Assembly: GCF_016107575.1 (NCBI RefSeq)
Contig: NZ_JABAST010000003.1
Coordinates: 1-64,000, forward strand
Origin: Psychrobacter faecalis
GTDB lineage: Bacteria > Pseudomonadota > Gammaproteobacteria > Pseudomonadales > Moraxellaceae
Direction of reading: 5' to 3'
Length of the DNA: 64,000 nt
Shown here piece after piece: positions 1 through 8,568 of this stretch. Positions within the stretch are counted from its first letter, which is position 1, and every line of letters starts with the position of its first letter. The notes beneath the pieces are model-generated. The model made no database searches. It saw only the letters and a program-made list of their open reading frames with translations, and had not been told where the DNA came from. The position numbers and the translations under genes were made by a program.

Positions 1-34
1 TGGCAGCCTCCCCAATACTAACCAGTTTCCCCAT
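1..34 (-). CDS. N-terminus of a MerR-like / IS607-type recombinase gene, cut by the window edge
   Basis: Only 11 codons are inside the window. Read leftwards from an ATG at 34-32 they give MGKLVSIGEAA, preceded by a GAGAG ribosome-binding sequence. An opening of this kind (hydrophobic residues followed by IGEAA) is typical of the helix-turn-helix of MerR-family regulators and of the DNA-binding end of IS607-family serine recombinases. With so few residues the two cannot be told apart, and chance is not excluded. The context is suggestive: the gene runs away from an algR gene whose 5' end is missing, as expected if a mobile element had inserted there. Function and length are unknown from this window. 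Confidence 0.35.
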   Translation of the reverse strand, partial: MGKLVSIGEAA

Positions 35-114
35 AACTTGCTCTCTATATTATAGATATAATCTATCTATTATAGTAATAAATAGGTAGGTTTGTATATG
101 TTTTATTTAACTGT

Positions 115-831
115 TTGCAACCCTTAGCTCGCGAGCGTTTGGTTAGAATAGTCAAAGAGTCAGGTCATGAAGTGGTTGCCCAAGCTAAAACCGGCATTGA
201 GGCCATTATCGCCGTAAAATCTGAGCAACCAGACATTATATTGCTCGACATTCGCATGCCAGAGATGGATGGCGTCGAGTGCGCGCAAGAGCTTGCAACG
301 TTAAACCATCCACCCGCCATTATCTTTGTCACGGCGTATGACCATTATGCCATCGCGGCGCTCAAAGCCAACGCCATCGGTTATCTGTTAAAACCTGCCA
401 ACAAAGATGAATTACTCGAGGCGCTAAAAAAAGCCACCAATCTCAATGCGGCGCAATTAAACGAGATTCGCAAACTTGAGAATCCAACCGCGCGCCCAGT
501 GCGCGAACATATCGTGGCGCGTACCCACCGCGGTGTAGAGCTGATTGAGCTCAAAGACATCTATTATTTTACCGCCGATCAAAAGTACGTCAAAGTACGC
601 CACAAAGACGGCATTGTACTTATTGATGATACGTTAAAAGAGCTTGAGCAAGAGTTTGAAGGCAAGTTATTTCGCGTCCATCGCAACGCCATTATCAATA
701 TTAAATATCTAGACTTTTTAGAAACACTCGATGCCGGACAGTTTCAGCTGCACTTTAAAGGTATTGATGAGACCCTAGCAGTCAGCCGCCGTCATCTACC
801 AGCATTACGTGAAAAAATTCAGAATATGTAG
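115..831 (+). CDS. algR: LytTR-family response regulator (AlgR-like), start of receiver domain missing
   Basis: An AlgR-type regulator receives phosphate from a membrane histidine kinase (AlgZ/FimS type) and binds DNA through a LytTR domain. With the TTG at 115 as start, the receiver domain retains the phospho-acceptor Asp45 (LLDIRMPEMDG), Thr73 and Lys93. The LytTR domain occupies about residues 133-236. What is missing is the first strand with the acidic VDDE pocket: family members begin M-x-x-L-I-V-D-D-E-P-L-A-R-E-R-L, and here recognisable sequence starts only at PLARERL. An ATG at 98 with an AGGTAGG ribosome-binding site is out of frame and stops after nine codons. The protein is therefore probably not phosphorylated normally, or the gene is dead. 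hemC follows, as in Pseudomonas and Acinetobacter. Function of this copy is uncertain. Confidence 0.75.
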   Translation: MQPLARERLVRIVKESGHEVVAQAKTGIEAIIAVKSEQPDIILLDIRMPEMDGVECAQELATLNHPPAIIFVTAYDHYAIAALKANAIGYLLKPANKDELLEALKKATNLNAAQLNEIRKLENPTARPVREHIVARTHRGVELIELKDIYYFTADQKYVKVRHKDGIVLIDDTLKELEQEFEGKLFRVHRNAIINIKYLDFLETLDAGQFQLHFKGIDETLAVSRRHLPALREKIQNM

Positions 832-918
832 CGGCAAACTGTCTACAGGTAAACCATCCTAGAAAGCACTAAGCAGCAAGCGCAGTAATCTGTTGAAATA
901 ATCCTGCCATATCATCAA

Positions 919-952
919 ACCCTTATTTATGCTTAAATAGGGGTGTTTTTTT
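919..952 (+). terminator. Rho-independent terminator after algR
   Basis: An 11-bp stem (919-929 with 934-944, one G-T wobble) with a TGCT loop is followed by a run of seven T. It separates algR from hemC. Confidence 0.8.
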
Positions 953-1028
953 GTAGCATTCAGTTTAAAGACATTTAACGTTTATATTGAATGCTACATT
1001 CGCATTATTGTAAAGATACTGAATCCTT

Positions 1029-1053
1029 CGTTGTTGAGCGACCGTTGTTGAGC
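1029..1053. repeat. 14-nt tandem repeat upstream of hemC
   Basis: CGTTGTTGAGC occurs at 1029-1039 and again at 1043-1053. A third, degraded unit follows at about 1057-1068. It lies 50-90 bases before the hemC start, so it could be part of the leader. No function is evident. Confidence 0.6.
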
Positions 1054-1116
1054 AATTGTCGTTAAGTAACTGTTATTCACCAACGCGATTTTATATCGAA
1101 TCTATTGAGGCCTTTT

Positions 1117-2148
1117 ATGAGTACCATGCAGCAACCTGCTTTGACTACCTTAAATATTGCTACCCGCCAAAGTCCATTGGCATTATGGCAAGCGGAGCAT
1201 ATTCGTGACCGCTTACTGGCGCTGTATCCTGAGCTAACCATTAACCTGCTAAAAATTGTCACCAAAGGCGATAAGATTTTGGATACGCCGCTGGCTAAAA
1301 TTGGTGGTAAGGGTTTGTTTGTTAAAGAGCTCGAGCAGGCGTTATATGATAAACAGGCAGATATCGCGGTACATTCTTTAAAGGACGTGCCGATGGAATT
1401 ACCAGAAGGCTTGACGCTTGGTGTTTATTGTAAACGCGCTTCGCCAACCGATGCCTTTGTATCGAACACTTATCATAATATCGATGAATTGCCACAGGGC
1501 GCAGTGGTTGGTACCGCAAGCTTGCGTCGTCAATGTCAAATCAAAGCCTATCGCCCCGATTTGCAAATCAAGACCCTGCGCGGCAACGTTGGTACGCGTT
1601 TAGGTAAGCTTGATGCCGGCGAGTATGACGCTATTATTTTGGCAACCAGTGGTTTACAGCGTATCGAGCATGACGAGCGCATTCGTAGTGAGCTGGATAT
1701 TGATATTTGCTTGCCAGCCGTTGGTCAAGGGGCACTTGCGATTGAATGCCGCGAAGGTGACGACGAAGTTCTAAAGTTATTGGCACCGTTAAACGATGAC
1801 AAAGCTCGTATCCGTCTTATCGCTGAGCGTGCGCTAAACCGTCATTTACAGGGCGGTTGCCAAGTACCGATTGCCGCTTATGCGGTATTACAAATGGCTG
1901 ATGCAGACGACGATAGCAAAAACAATGGCCAAAACGGTAATAACGACAATGGTAATGTATTATGGCTACGCGGCCGCGTCGGTCAAGAAGACGGTAGCGA
2001 GCTACTCAAAGCTGATAAACGCTTGACCTTAACTGGCAGTCAAGTCGAACAAGAAGCGCAAGCCAATCAATTAGGTATTGACGTGGCTGAGATGCTACTA
2101 GAAATTGGTGCGGGTGATATTTTATCAGCGATTTATCAATCTAAATAA
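1117..2148 (+). CDS. hemC: Hydroxymethylbilane synthase (porphobilinogen deaminase)
   Basis: Joins four porphobilinogen molecules into hydroxymethylbilane in cytoplasmic haem and sirohaem synthesis. The 343-residue product shows the family start ([16 protein letters not shown]), the substrate-binding [10 protein letters not shown] and HSLKDVP motifs, and the dipyrromethane-cofactor cysteine at Cys248 in HLQGGCQVP. An Asp/Asn-rich insertion, about residues 262-285, lies in the C-terminal domain, so the protein is some 30 residues longer than the usual 310. The ATG at 1117 is preferred over the in-frame TTG at 1105 because TGAGG at 1106-1110 then serves as ribosome-binding site. hemD and hemX follow on the same strand, with gaps of about 120 and 70 bases, in the usual haem order. 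Confidence 0.97.
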   Translation: MSTMQQPALTTLNIATRQSPLALWQAEHIRDRLLALYPELTINLLKIVTKGDKILDTPLAKIGGKGLFVKELEQALYDKQADIAVHSLKDVPMELPEGLTLGVYCKRASPTDAFVSNTYHNIDELPQGAVVGTASLRRQCQIKAYRPDLQIKTLRGNVGTRLGKLDAGEYDAIILATSGLQRIEHDERIRSELDIDICLPAVGQGALAIECREGDDEVLKLLAPLNDDKARIRLIAERALNRHLQGGCQVPIAAYAVLQMADADDDSKNNGQNGNNDNGNVLWLRGRVGQEDGSELLKADKRLTLTGSQVEQEAQANQLGIDVAEMLLEIGAGDILSAIYQSK

Positions 2149-2269
2149 AGCTTAAAATAAATCACCTTTAAGTGGCATAACAATAAAATGTCGCTAGCCA
2201 TTTACGCATAAAGTCGCTGCAATGACTGTATGCGTAAGCTCACTTTTTAACTTCTGTTACGGTATGTTT

Positions 2270-3238
2270 ATGTCTTGGTCATCCTCTGAGTCTACTGCTT
2301 CAAACCAAATCATTAATAAGCAAGCATCTCTGCCGCCAGTGGTCATCAATACGCGCCCCATTGAACGTGCGGCGCCGCTGACCAATCATTTGCAAGCGGC
2401 AGGATTTTCAGTAGTTGATATACCGATATTGACCTTAGAGATGCGTCCAACTACCGAGCAAGACATGGCTTTGATGCGCCAATGGTTTGCCGGTGATTAT
2501 CAGGCGCTGGTTATTGTAAGTCCGACAGCGGCAGCTTCTGGCTTAGCCGTTTGGCAGGCGCTTGAGCATGAGCGCCAAGCTCAGCTGGTTGAGGGAGCTA
2601 ATAGCACGCAACAGGACGCTAGTTTTAAAGGTTTAAAAGCGCCAAGCCATCTGATAGCGGTAGGAGAGGCGACTGCAGCGGTATTAAATGACGCCAAACT
2701 CGATGCGGCGAATTATCAAGTATTGCAACCTCTGATTGCTAATAATGAAGGTATGTTAGCAATGCCAGAAATTGACAGCCTGCAGGCTGGTGATAGGCTG
2801 TTGGTATGGCGCGGGCTTGGCGGGCGGCGTTTATTGGTCAATACTTTACAGGCGCGCGGTGTCCATATCGATAGTATTGCTTGGTATGAGCGCAAAATGC
2901 CCAATGATGCTATGGCGCAGTATAAAGAGTGGCAGTCCCAGTATCTTAGCCAACAGTCTGAGCAGCCAAAACCTATCGTGATTGTCAGTAGTGGCACAGC
3001 GTTTGAGCATTGGCAAGCGATTGTTACAGAGGTGTCAGCGCAGGATTTAGAAAAAAGAACAACTGCAGAAAAGCCAAACCATGCGCCATTGCTGCTCAAC
3101 GATTTTGCTTATGTCGTACTAGGCGAGCGCTTAGCCAATATGGTCGCTGGTCAGGATTTAAGTTATTGGCGCGTGGAAGATTTGGCGCCCGAAACCATTT
3201 TTGCGGCAATCCATACACCGCTAGTCGGTTGCAGTTAA
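2270..3238 (+). CDS. hemD: Uroporphyrinogen-III synthase
   Basis: Cyclises hydroxymethylbilane to uroporphyrinogen III, the step after HemC. The product resembles the family in its weakly conserved way: VVINTRPIERAAPL near the start, then a region ending VIVSPTAAASGL, and VIVSSGTAFEHW in the second domain. It is about 322 residues, against the usual 250-270, because of polar insertions such as the one around GANSTQQDASFKG. Three starts are possible: ATG at 2222, 2264 or 2270. None has a strong ribosome-binding site. The longest would add a Cys- and Phe-rich leader that is odd for a cytoplasmic enzyme, so 2270 is chosen. Position between hemC and hemX supports the call. Confidence 0.85.
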   Translation: MSWSSSESTASNQIINKQASLPPVVINTRPIERAAPLTNHLQAAGFSVVDIPILTLEMRPTTEQDMALMRQWFAGDYQALVIVSPTAAASGLAVWQALEHERQAQLVEGANSTQQDASFKGLKAPSHLIAVGEATAAVLNDAKLDAANYQVLQPLIANNEGMLAMPEIDSLQAGDRLLVWRGLGGRRLLVNTLQARGVHIDSIAWYERKMPNDAMAQYKEWQSQYLSQQSEQPKPIVIVSSGTAFEHWQAIVTEVSAQDLEKRTTAEKPNHAPLLLNDFAYVVLGERLANMVAGQDLSYWRVEDLAPETIFAAIHTPLVGCS

Positions 3239-3309
3239 AAAACACTTCCTTTTCTCAAGCCATTTATTTTATATTTACTGAAAAAATTATTCACCAACGG
3301 TGCTGCCTT

Positions 3310-4251
3310 ATGTCCATGAATTCTGACTCGTTAGTTAAGGAGCCTTCTGCTATTCAGCAGCGCCGGCAAGCAAATATGTTTTTGCTACGTTTGCAATGGC
3401 TGGTCATATTATTGCTTATTGCTGCTCTGCTGTGGTTGTTTATTAGTCAGCAGCGCTTTGAGCACAGTATAAATGAGCGCTTGCAAAGTAATGAGCAAGT
3501 CGTCAGCCGCCTAAATGAGATGGACGATCGCATCTTTGCGATGAGTCAGCAGACGCTGCCAGAGCCGCGCGTCGCTGCTAGTAGCCAAGCGCAAAACCAG
3601 CTTGATTTATTGCGCATTCAGATACAGGCGGCTGATAGATTGTTGGCGGATAATAACGAGAGTGCGGCGATTGATTTGTTGCGCGGTCTGCATTGGCAAC
3701 TGTCTCAAAGCAGTAATGAGATTGCCCCTGCGCTTACCGTGGTAATCAAGCAAAGTTTAATGAAAGACATTGAACGCTTGCAAGCAAGAAGCTCGCAGCC
3801 GAGTCCTTGGCAGTTACAAAACTTAGCCATTCAAAATATCCAAGCGTTTTTACATAGTTATCAGCGTCCTGCTCGTGCAGCTGGCGCGTCTAATACTAGC
3901 GCTAACGATGTCGGCATAACCCGTAAAGAGCTTATCATTCATGAAGTGATTATGACTTTAAACCTTGCCAGTCAAGCAAGCAATATGCGTGAAAAAGATC
4001 AGCTGATTGGCTATCTGCGGCAAGCACGTAAACAGCTACAAACCTTAGTAGATACGTCTGCGTCAAAATCCGCTACCGATAATAAAAACGCTCAAACAAC
4101 GAGCAACGCAACTTCTAAAGATAAAGATCAAACCAAATCTGCCCCTCATAATACCGCAGAAGTTGTCGACTGGTTAGATCGCCTGATTGCCACGGCGCCA
4201 CAGCCAACGCCATTATTGACCACGCAAATTTTAGATAAGCCTAAGCGTTAA
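3310..4251 (+). CDS. hemX: HemX-like membrane protein of the haem operon
   Basis: A 313-residue protein with one membrane helix near residues 27-48 (WLVILLLIAALLWLF), preceded by basic residues. It then has a Gln-rich periplasmic coiled coil beginning ISQQRFEHSINERLQ. This is the build of the proteobacterial HemX family, often labelled uroporphyrin-III C-methyltransferase although no methyltransferase domain is present. Its role is not established; location after hemD suggests membrane organisation of haem synthesis. The open frame extends upstream into hemD, but the ATG at 3310 is the first sensible start and the upstream translation looks like hemD read out of frame. The C-terminal 60 residues are Ser/Thr/Lys-rich and low in complexity. 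Confidence 0.8.
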   Translation: MSMNSDSLVKEPSAIQQRRQANMFLLRLQWLVILLLIAALLWLFISQQRFEHSINERLQSNEQVVSRLNEMDDRIFAMSQQTLPEPRVAASSQAQNQLDLLRIQIQAADRLLADNNESAAIDLLRGLHWQLSQSSNEIAPALTVVIKQSLMKDIERLQARSSQPSPWQLQNLAIQNIQAFLHSYQRPARAAGASNTSANDVGITRKELIIHEVIMTLNLASQASNMREKDQLIGYLRQARKQLQTLVDTSASKSATDNKNAQTTSNATSKDKDQTKSAPHNTAEVVDWLDRLIATAPQPTPLLTTQILDKPKR

Positions 4252-4295
4252 TTGTCGTTTTTGAAATTCTATAAAAAAATAAGAGAAATGCAGTG

Positions 4296-4787
4296 ATGAG
4301 TGCTTTTGAACAACACACAAACGTAAATAATAATAGCGTAGATGACAACCGTCCTAGTGAGCTAGCGCATTATCCAATTATTCATCAGCAGCCGATCCAC
4401 TGGGGCGAGATGGATGCCTTTAATCATCTAAATAACGTGGTCTATTATCGTTATGCGGAATCAGCACGGATTGGTTACCTGCAAGCGCTCGGTATGTTTG
4501 ATGGCAGTATGGTGACGGTATTGGCGCAATCAAGCTGCCAATATTTACGCCCGGTGACCTATCCCGATACGTTATTACTAGGCGTGCGTTGCCAGCGTTT
4601 GGGTAATACCAGTATTGTGATGGAATATAGCTATTATAGCTGCGCTCAAGAAGCGATTGTCGCGACCGCTGATGCCGTTATCGTCCGTTTAGACAGTGAT
4701 GGTAAGGATAAATTGCCGTGGAGCAATGAGGAGCGTGAGCGTTTATTGGCACTAGAAGCAAAATTTAATCATACGCCCGAACTTTAA
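4296..4787 (+). CDS. Acyl-CoA thioesterase, 4HBT hotdog family
   Basis: Probably hydrolyses an acyl-CoA thioester in the cytoplasm. The 163-residue product has the 4HBT-type sequence HWGEMDAFNHLNNVVYYRY near residue 35, with the catalytic Asp in the GEMDAFNH segment, as in YbgC/FcbC-type enzymes. An Asn-rich extension of about 25 residues (TNVNNNSVDDN) precedes the hotdog fold. The ATG at 4296 is chosen over the GTG at 4293 because AAGAGA lies nine bases before it. It is the last gene of the hemC-hemD-hemX run, 44 bases after hemX, and a strong terminator follows. The natural substrate cannot be read from sequence. Confidence 0.85.
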   Translation: MSAFEQHTNVNNNSVDDNRPSELAHYPIIHQQPIHWGEMDAFNHLNNVVYYRYAESARIGYLQALGMFDGSMVTVLAQSSCQYLRPVTYPDTLLLGVRCQRLGNTSIVMEYSYYSCAQEAIVATADAVIVRLDSDGKDKLPWSNEERERLLALEAKFNHTPEL

Positions 4788-4860
4788 AAAATTTAAAAAC
4801 TTTGAAAAGTCGGCCAAATTATTAAGTATCAATATCACTAAAATGATACCGTTAAAAATA

Positions 4861-4894
4861 AAAAGGCACGCTAAATACTATTAGCGTGCCTTTT
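4861..4894. terminator. Bidirectional terminator between thioesterase and ribB genes
   Basis: A perfect 14-bp stem (4861-4874 with 4881-4894) with loop ATACTA has an A run on the left and a T run on the right. It can end both the rightward haem-thioesterase transcript and the leftward ribB transcript. Confidence 0.9.
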
Positions 4895-4925
4895 TTATGT
4901 TGCTGTACTTTTTAATTTCTAGGCT

Positions 4926-6038
4926 TTATTTTTGCTTAGGCGCATGAATAAAGTCTACTACATTTAAATCAAAACCTGACAGCGCATAAAACTTCATCGG
5001 TGACGACAGTAAGCGCATATCACGCACGCCCAAATGACGTAAAATCTGTGCGCCAACCCCGATACTGCGATAAGGCTGCTGAGCGATGGTAGACATGGAC
5101 TGATTTTCAGCCGCTTTATCCAGCGCCTCTCCCAAGTCAATCGGCTGATGATTGCCGATCCAAACCAACACGCCGCGCTCTGAATTGTTTATTTCTTCTA
5201 GGGCTGAGCGTACGCTCCAGCCGCTACGACCAGTGGTGTCATTTTTTGCCGCAAACAAGTCACGTAAAGGATGGAAGCCATGTACACGAACGGTACTGAC
5301 GCCTTCGCTGACATCACCTTTTACCAAAGCTAAATGAGTTTCGTCTGCACCAAACTCGCGGAAACGGTGCAAGGTAAAGGTACCGTATTCGGTCTCAAAC
5401 GGATGGGATTCGACTTCTTCGACCGTTTGCTCATTGGCGATGCGATAGTTAATCAAATCGGCAATCGTCCCAATTTTAAGACCATGCTCTTTGGCAAATA
5501 TCTCAAGGTCATCACGGCGCGCCATCGTGCCATCGTCTTTAATGATCTCAACGATAACGGCTGCTGGCTCCAACCCTGCTAGGCGGGCCAAATCACAACC
5601 TGCTTCGGTATGACCGGCACGGTGCAGGACGCCGCCATTTTGTGCCATGATTGGGAAAATATGCCCAGGCTGGACGATATCTTCTGGTTTTGCTGAAGAA
5701 GACACTGCTGCTTGAATGGTACGTGCGCGGTCAGCGGCAGAAATACCTGTGGTCACGCCTTCAGCCGCTTCAATAGAAACGGTGAAGTTGGTGCTAAATT
5801 TTGCCTCGTTGCGGTCAGACATTAGCGGCAATGCCAGCTGTTGGCAGCGCGCTTCTGACAAGGTTAAGCAAACCAAACCACGCGCGTGGGTAATCATAAA
5901 GTTGATATCATCAGGGCGCACGTGGGTCGCGGCCATGATGATATCGCCTTCGTTTTCGCGATCTTCGTCATCCATCAAGATGACCATTTTACCAGCACGA
6001 ATGTCTTCGATAATCTCAGGAATCGTATTTAAACTCAT
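4926..6038 (-). CDS. ribB: 3,4-dihydroxy-2-butanone-4-phosphate synthase with degenerate GTP cyclohydrolase II domain (RibBX type)
   Basis: Makes the four-carbon unit of riboflavin from ribulose 5-phosphate. The N-terminal half, residues 1-205, has the catalytic DDEDRENEGD loop near residue 25 and the substrate motif HTEAGCDLARLAG. The C-terminal half has the fold of GTP cyclohydrolase II (ribA) but lacks the zinc-binding cysteines: where ribA has a Cys cluster after VRVH, this protein reads VRVHGFHPLRDLF. It is therefore probably monofunctional, like the RibBX proteins known in proteobacteria. The ATG at 6038 (MSLNTIPEIIEDI) is the usual family start; a TTG lies four codons upstream. I saw no FMN riboswitch in the 298 bases before it. 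Confidence 0.93.
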   Translation of the reverse strand: MSLNTIPEIIEDIRAGKMVILMDDEDRENEGDIIMAATHVRPDDINFMITHARGLVCLTLSEARCQQLALPLMSDRNEAKFSTNFTVSIEAAEGVTTGISAADRARTIQAAVSSSAKPEDIVQPGHIFPIMAQNGGVLHRAGHTEAGCDLARLAGLEPAAVIVEIIKDDGTMARRDDLEIFAKEHGLKIGTIADLINYRIANEQTVEEVESHPFETEYGTFTLHRFREFGADETHLALVKGDVSEGVSTVRVHGFHPLRDLFAAKNDTTGRSGWSVRSALEEINNSERGVLVWIGNHQPIDLGEALDKAAENQSMSTIAQQPYRSIGVGAQILRHLGVRDMRLLSSPMKFYALSGFDLNVVDFIHAPKQK

Positions 6039-6336
6039 AGGAAGTCTCAATATTTTATTATGTATAGATGGGTTTGATGATAAGGTTAAATTATTATTTG
6101 TCTATTGTAGCAGCAGAGGGCGTCAAGCGCTGTTGTAAAGCATGGCGTGGCTTAATAACAGCCATATAAATAACAGCAATAAGCAAAAAAATTGCTGCGC
6201 TCAATTGACTTGTATATATCATTATGAGGCTATTTTAACGCTTTTCATCCTACTGTGCTGCGTCATCTTGCCAGTATGTCCATTAATCGCTTAAAAATAG
6301 CGATAAGTATTATCAATGATGCATGCAAATATGCTG

Positions 6337-7626
6337 TTATTCATTACTAGCCGCTTGACCCTTTAGCCAGTCCATAAACTGCTTGCTGTGCTGCTCGCGC
6401 TGATTGTCAGCAAATTCATAAAAACTGGTGCCGATTAAATTGTTCGGTAGATAGCTTTGCGGATAATAATGATTGGGGTAGTCATGGGGATAAGTGTAGC
6501 CTTCACCATAACCTTGATTGCGCATCAATTTGGTCACGCCATTACGCAAATGCAGCGGTACAGGCGAGGCGTCTTTTTCTGCCAAGGCCATTGCCGCATT
6601 GATGGCTTTATAAGTGCTGTTACTCTTGGCGCTGGTCGCCAGATAAACCACCACTTGCCCCAAGATAATGCGCGCTTCTGGCATGCCGATAGACTGTACG
6701 CTACGCAGTGCAGCATCGGCAAGGAGTAGGGCATTTGGATTGGCATTACCAATATCTTCGCTGGCTAAAATCACCAAGCGCCGTGCGATAAAATCAGCAG
6801 GCTCGCCACCAACCAGCATCCGCGCCATCCAATATAGCGCCGCATCAGGGTCGGAGCCGCGTACAGATTTTATCATGGCCGAGATGATATCGTAATGCTG
6901 CTCGCCATCTTTATCGTAGCGCACTAGCGCCGTCTGAGCGACCCGAGCGACCAATTCATCATTGATAATTAATGGCGATTGTTTGCTATCTGCCGTTTGA
7001 ATGGCAAGCTCTAATAGATTGAGCGCTTTTCTGGCATCACCGTGTGCCAATTGGCTAATTGTCTCTTGTGCCTGCAAATCAACTTTTAGGTTTTTAAGAA
7101 TATTATCTTCTGCTAGCGCGCGCTGCAATACGGCGCTGATTTGCTCAGGCGTCAGCGGCTCTAAACGATACACTTGGCAACGCGATAGCAGGGCGTTATT
7201 CACACTAAACGACGGGTTTTCAGTCGTCGCCCCAATTAACGTAATATCACCTGACTCTACCGCGCCAAGTAACGCATCTTGCTGCGCTTTATTAAAACGG
7301 TGTATCTCATCGATAAATACCACCGGCGATTCAAAGCTTAGTGAATCCTTGGTATCTAAAACCTCACGTAATTGCTTCACGCCCGTATTTAACGCCGATA
7401 ACGCATGAAAAGGTCGGCCAACCGCATCAGCCAATAGCATAGCGATGGAGGTCTTCCCAATGCCTGCTTCGCCATGCAAAATAATCGACGGCAGGTGCCC
7501 TTGCTCAACCAAGCGCCGTAACGGTGCGCCTGCTGCTAACAGGTGCTCTTGTCCAATAATAGCGTCGAGCGTCTTTGGGCGCATGCGCTGAGCAAGGGGC
7601 GTATCGGCATGAAAATTGGGTGGCAT
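6337..7626 (-). CDS. rarA: Replication-associated recombination protein A, AAA+ ATPase
   Basis: RarA (MgsA) acts at stalled replication forks and interacts with single-strand DNA-binding protein. The 429-residue product has the family start RMRPKTLDAIIGQEHLL, Walker A GEAGIGKT at 52-59, Walker B VVFIDEIHRF at about 102-111 and sensor 1 GATTENPSF. The C-terminal half is the clamp-loader-like tetramerisation domain, with LVILASEDIGNANP and YPHDYPNHY. The ATG at 7626 is preceded by AGAGAT and fits the family; a TTG six codons upstream is less likely. It lies 298 bases upstream of ribB on the same strand. Confidence 0.96.
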   Translation of the reverse strand: MPPNFHADTPLAQRMRPKTLDAIIGQEHLLAAGAPLRRLVEQGHLPSIILHGEAGIGKTSIAMLLADAVGRPFHALSALNTGVKQLREVLDTKDSLSFESPVVFIDEIHRFNKAQQDALLGAVESGDITLIGATTENPSFSVNNALLSRCQVYRLEPLTPEQISAVLQRALAEDNILKNLKVDLQAQETISQLAHGDARKALNLLELAIQTADSKQSPLIINDELVARVAQTALVRYDKDGEQHYDIISAMIKSVRGSDPDAALYWMARMLVGGEPADFIARRLVILASEDIGNANPNALLLADAALRSVQSIGMPEARIILGQVVVYLATSAKSNSTYKAINAAMALAEKDASPVPLHLRNGVTKLMRNQGYGEGYTYPHDYPNHYYPQSYLPNNLIGTSFYEFADNQREQHSKQFMDWLKGQAASNE

Positions 7627-7850
7627 AAAAATCTCTATTATCAATTAAACGACTGTTTTTTGTATTGTTTTGACTATAGCTAGGCTAACGCAGATTTACG
7701 TTAATAAAAGTCAGCTAAGTGTACAGCTTATGTCTTAAAGGCTTTGTTTTACGCGATTTCGACCTTATTAATGGTTTATCAGTTATGACCAATCATGTTA
7801 TAACGAATTATCAAATATAAAACCAGCAACCAATACAAGGTAAGACACTT

Positions 7851-8429
7851 ATGCTGTCGCTATCTGCTTTCAAGCGTTTATTTAAACGCGCTGAGTCTCT
7901 TCGTGCTAGGCCTCTTAAAGCTACCAAGCAGCGTTCACGGCAGCTGACTGCTGGAGAGATAGCACTGGCTCGTTCGGTGTTCGGCGATAGTATCCGGCTT
8001 GAGCAAGTTCAGCTAAAAACAGCATTCTGGGTACTAAAAAATTACGCTGTCAGTCCTAATGGTAATATTTATTTTCACCCGGCCGACTGGGTCACAGATT
8101 TTAGCCAATCATCATTGGGTAAGCAAAGCTGGCTTATTCATGAATTGACCCATGTGTGGCAATTGCAGCAAGGTCTTAAAGTTGTGCGCGGCGCTATGAT
8201 TAATCGCCGCTATGATTATGTCCTTAACGCTGGCAAACCCTTTTTCAACTATGGTATCGAGCAGCAAGCACGCATGGTGCAAGATTATTTTATCAGTCGG
8301 CAGCACGGTCGCGATTGTCAGGGTTTTGAAAATTGTATTCCTTTTTTAGCGACACAAAGAATCGATAACAGCCATGACCATAATAAAACTCGCGACGAAC
8401 ATAAAACTCATGACACAGTTAAAGTTTAA
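7851..8429 (+). CDS. Putative zinc metallopeptidase-like protein with HExxH motif
   Basis: A 192-residue protein, probably soluble, with no clear signal peptide. It has a classic zinc-peptidase motif in LIHELTHVWQLQQGL at about residues 98-112, after GNIYFHPADWVTDFS, and a downstream YGIEQQA segment whose Glu could be the third zinc ligand. This pattern (GEIALARSVFGD, then PNGNIYFHP, then HELTHVWQ, then GIEQQA) matches small proteins sometimes annotated as vgr-related, found in many proteobacteria. No VgrG, Rhs or other type VI secretion gene is nearby. The C-terminus is His/Asp-rich. The ATG at 7851 follows a GGTAAG ribosome-binding site. Activity and substrate are unknown. Confidence 0.6.
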   Translation: MLSLSAFKRLFKRAESLRARPLKATKQRSRQLTAGEIALARSVFGDSIRLEQVQLKTAFWVLKNYAVSPNGNIYFHPADWVTDFSQSSLGKQSWLIHELTHVWQLQQGLKVVRGAMINRRYDYVLNAGKPFFNYGIEQQARMVQDYFISRQHGRDCQGFENCIPFLATQRIDNSHDHNKTRDEHKTHDTVKV

Positions 8430-8568
8430 TCTTTCTTTTATCCTATAATATTTATATGATGACTGAAACTTTTGATAATAATAACAAGCTGCTAGAGATA
8501 TAGAAAAATAAAATAGCTAGTAGTCTCAATATATAAGCGAACTGCTTTTAATAAGGATGAGAACTCGG

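Noticed and set aside
3010-3309. 100-codon N-terminal extension of the HemX-like protein
   Set aside because: The extension lies inside hemD in another frame and looks unlike any HemX; the ATG at 3310 is a natural start before the membrane helix.
6039-6336. FMN riboswitch upstream of ribB
   Set aside because: The conserved RFN-element blocks were not found in the 298-base leader region.
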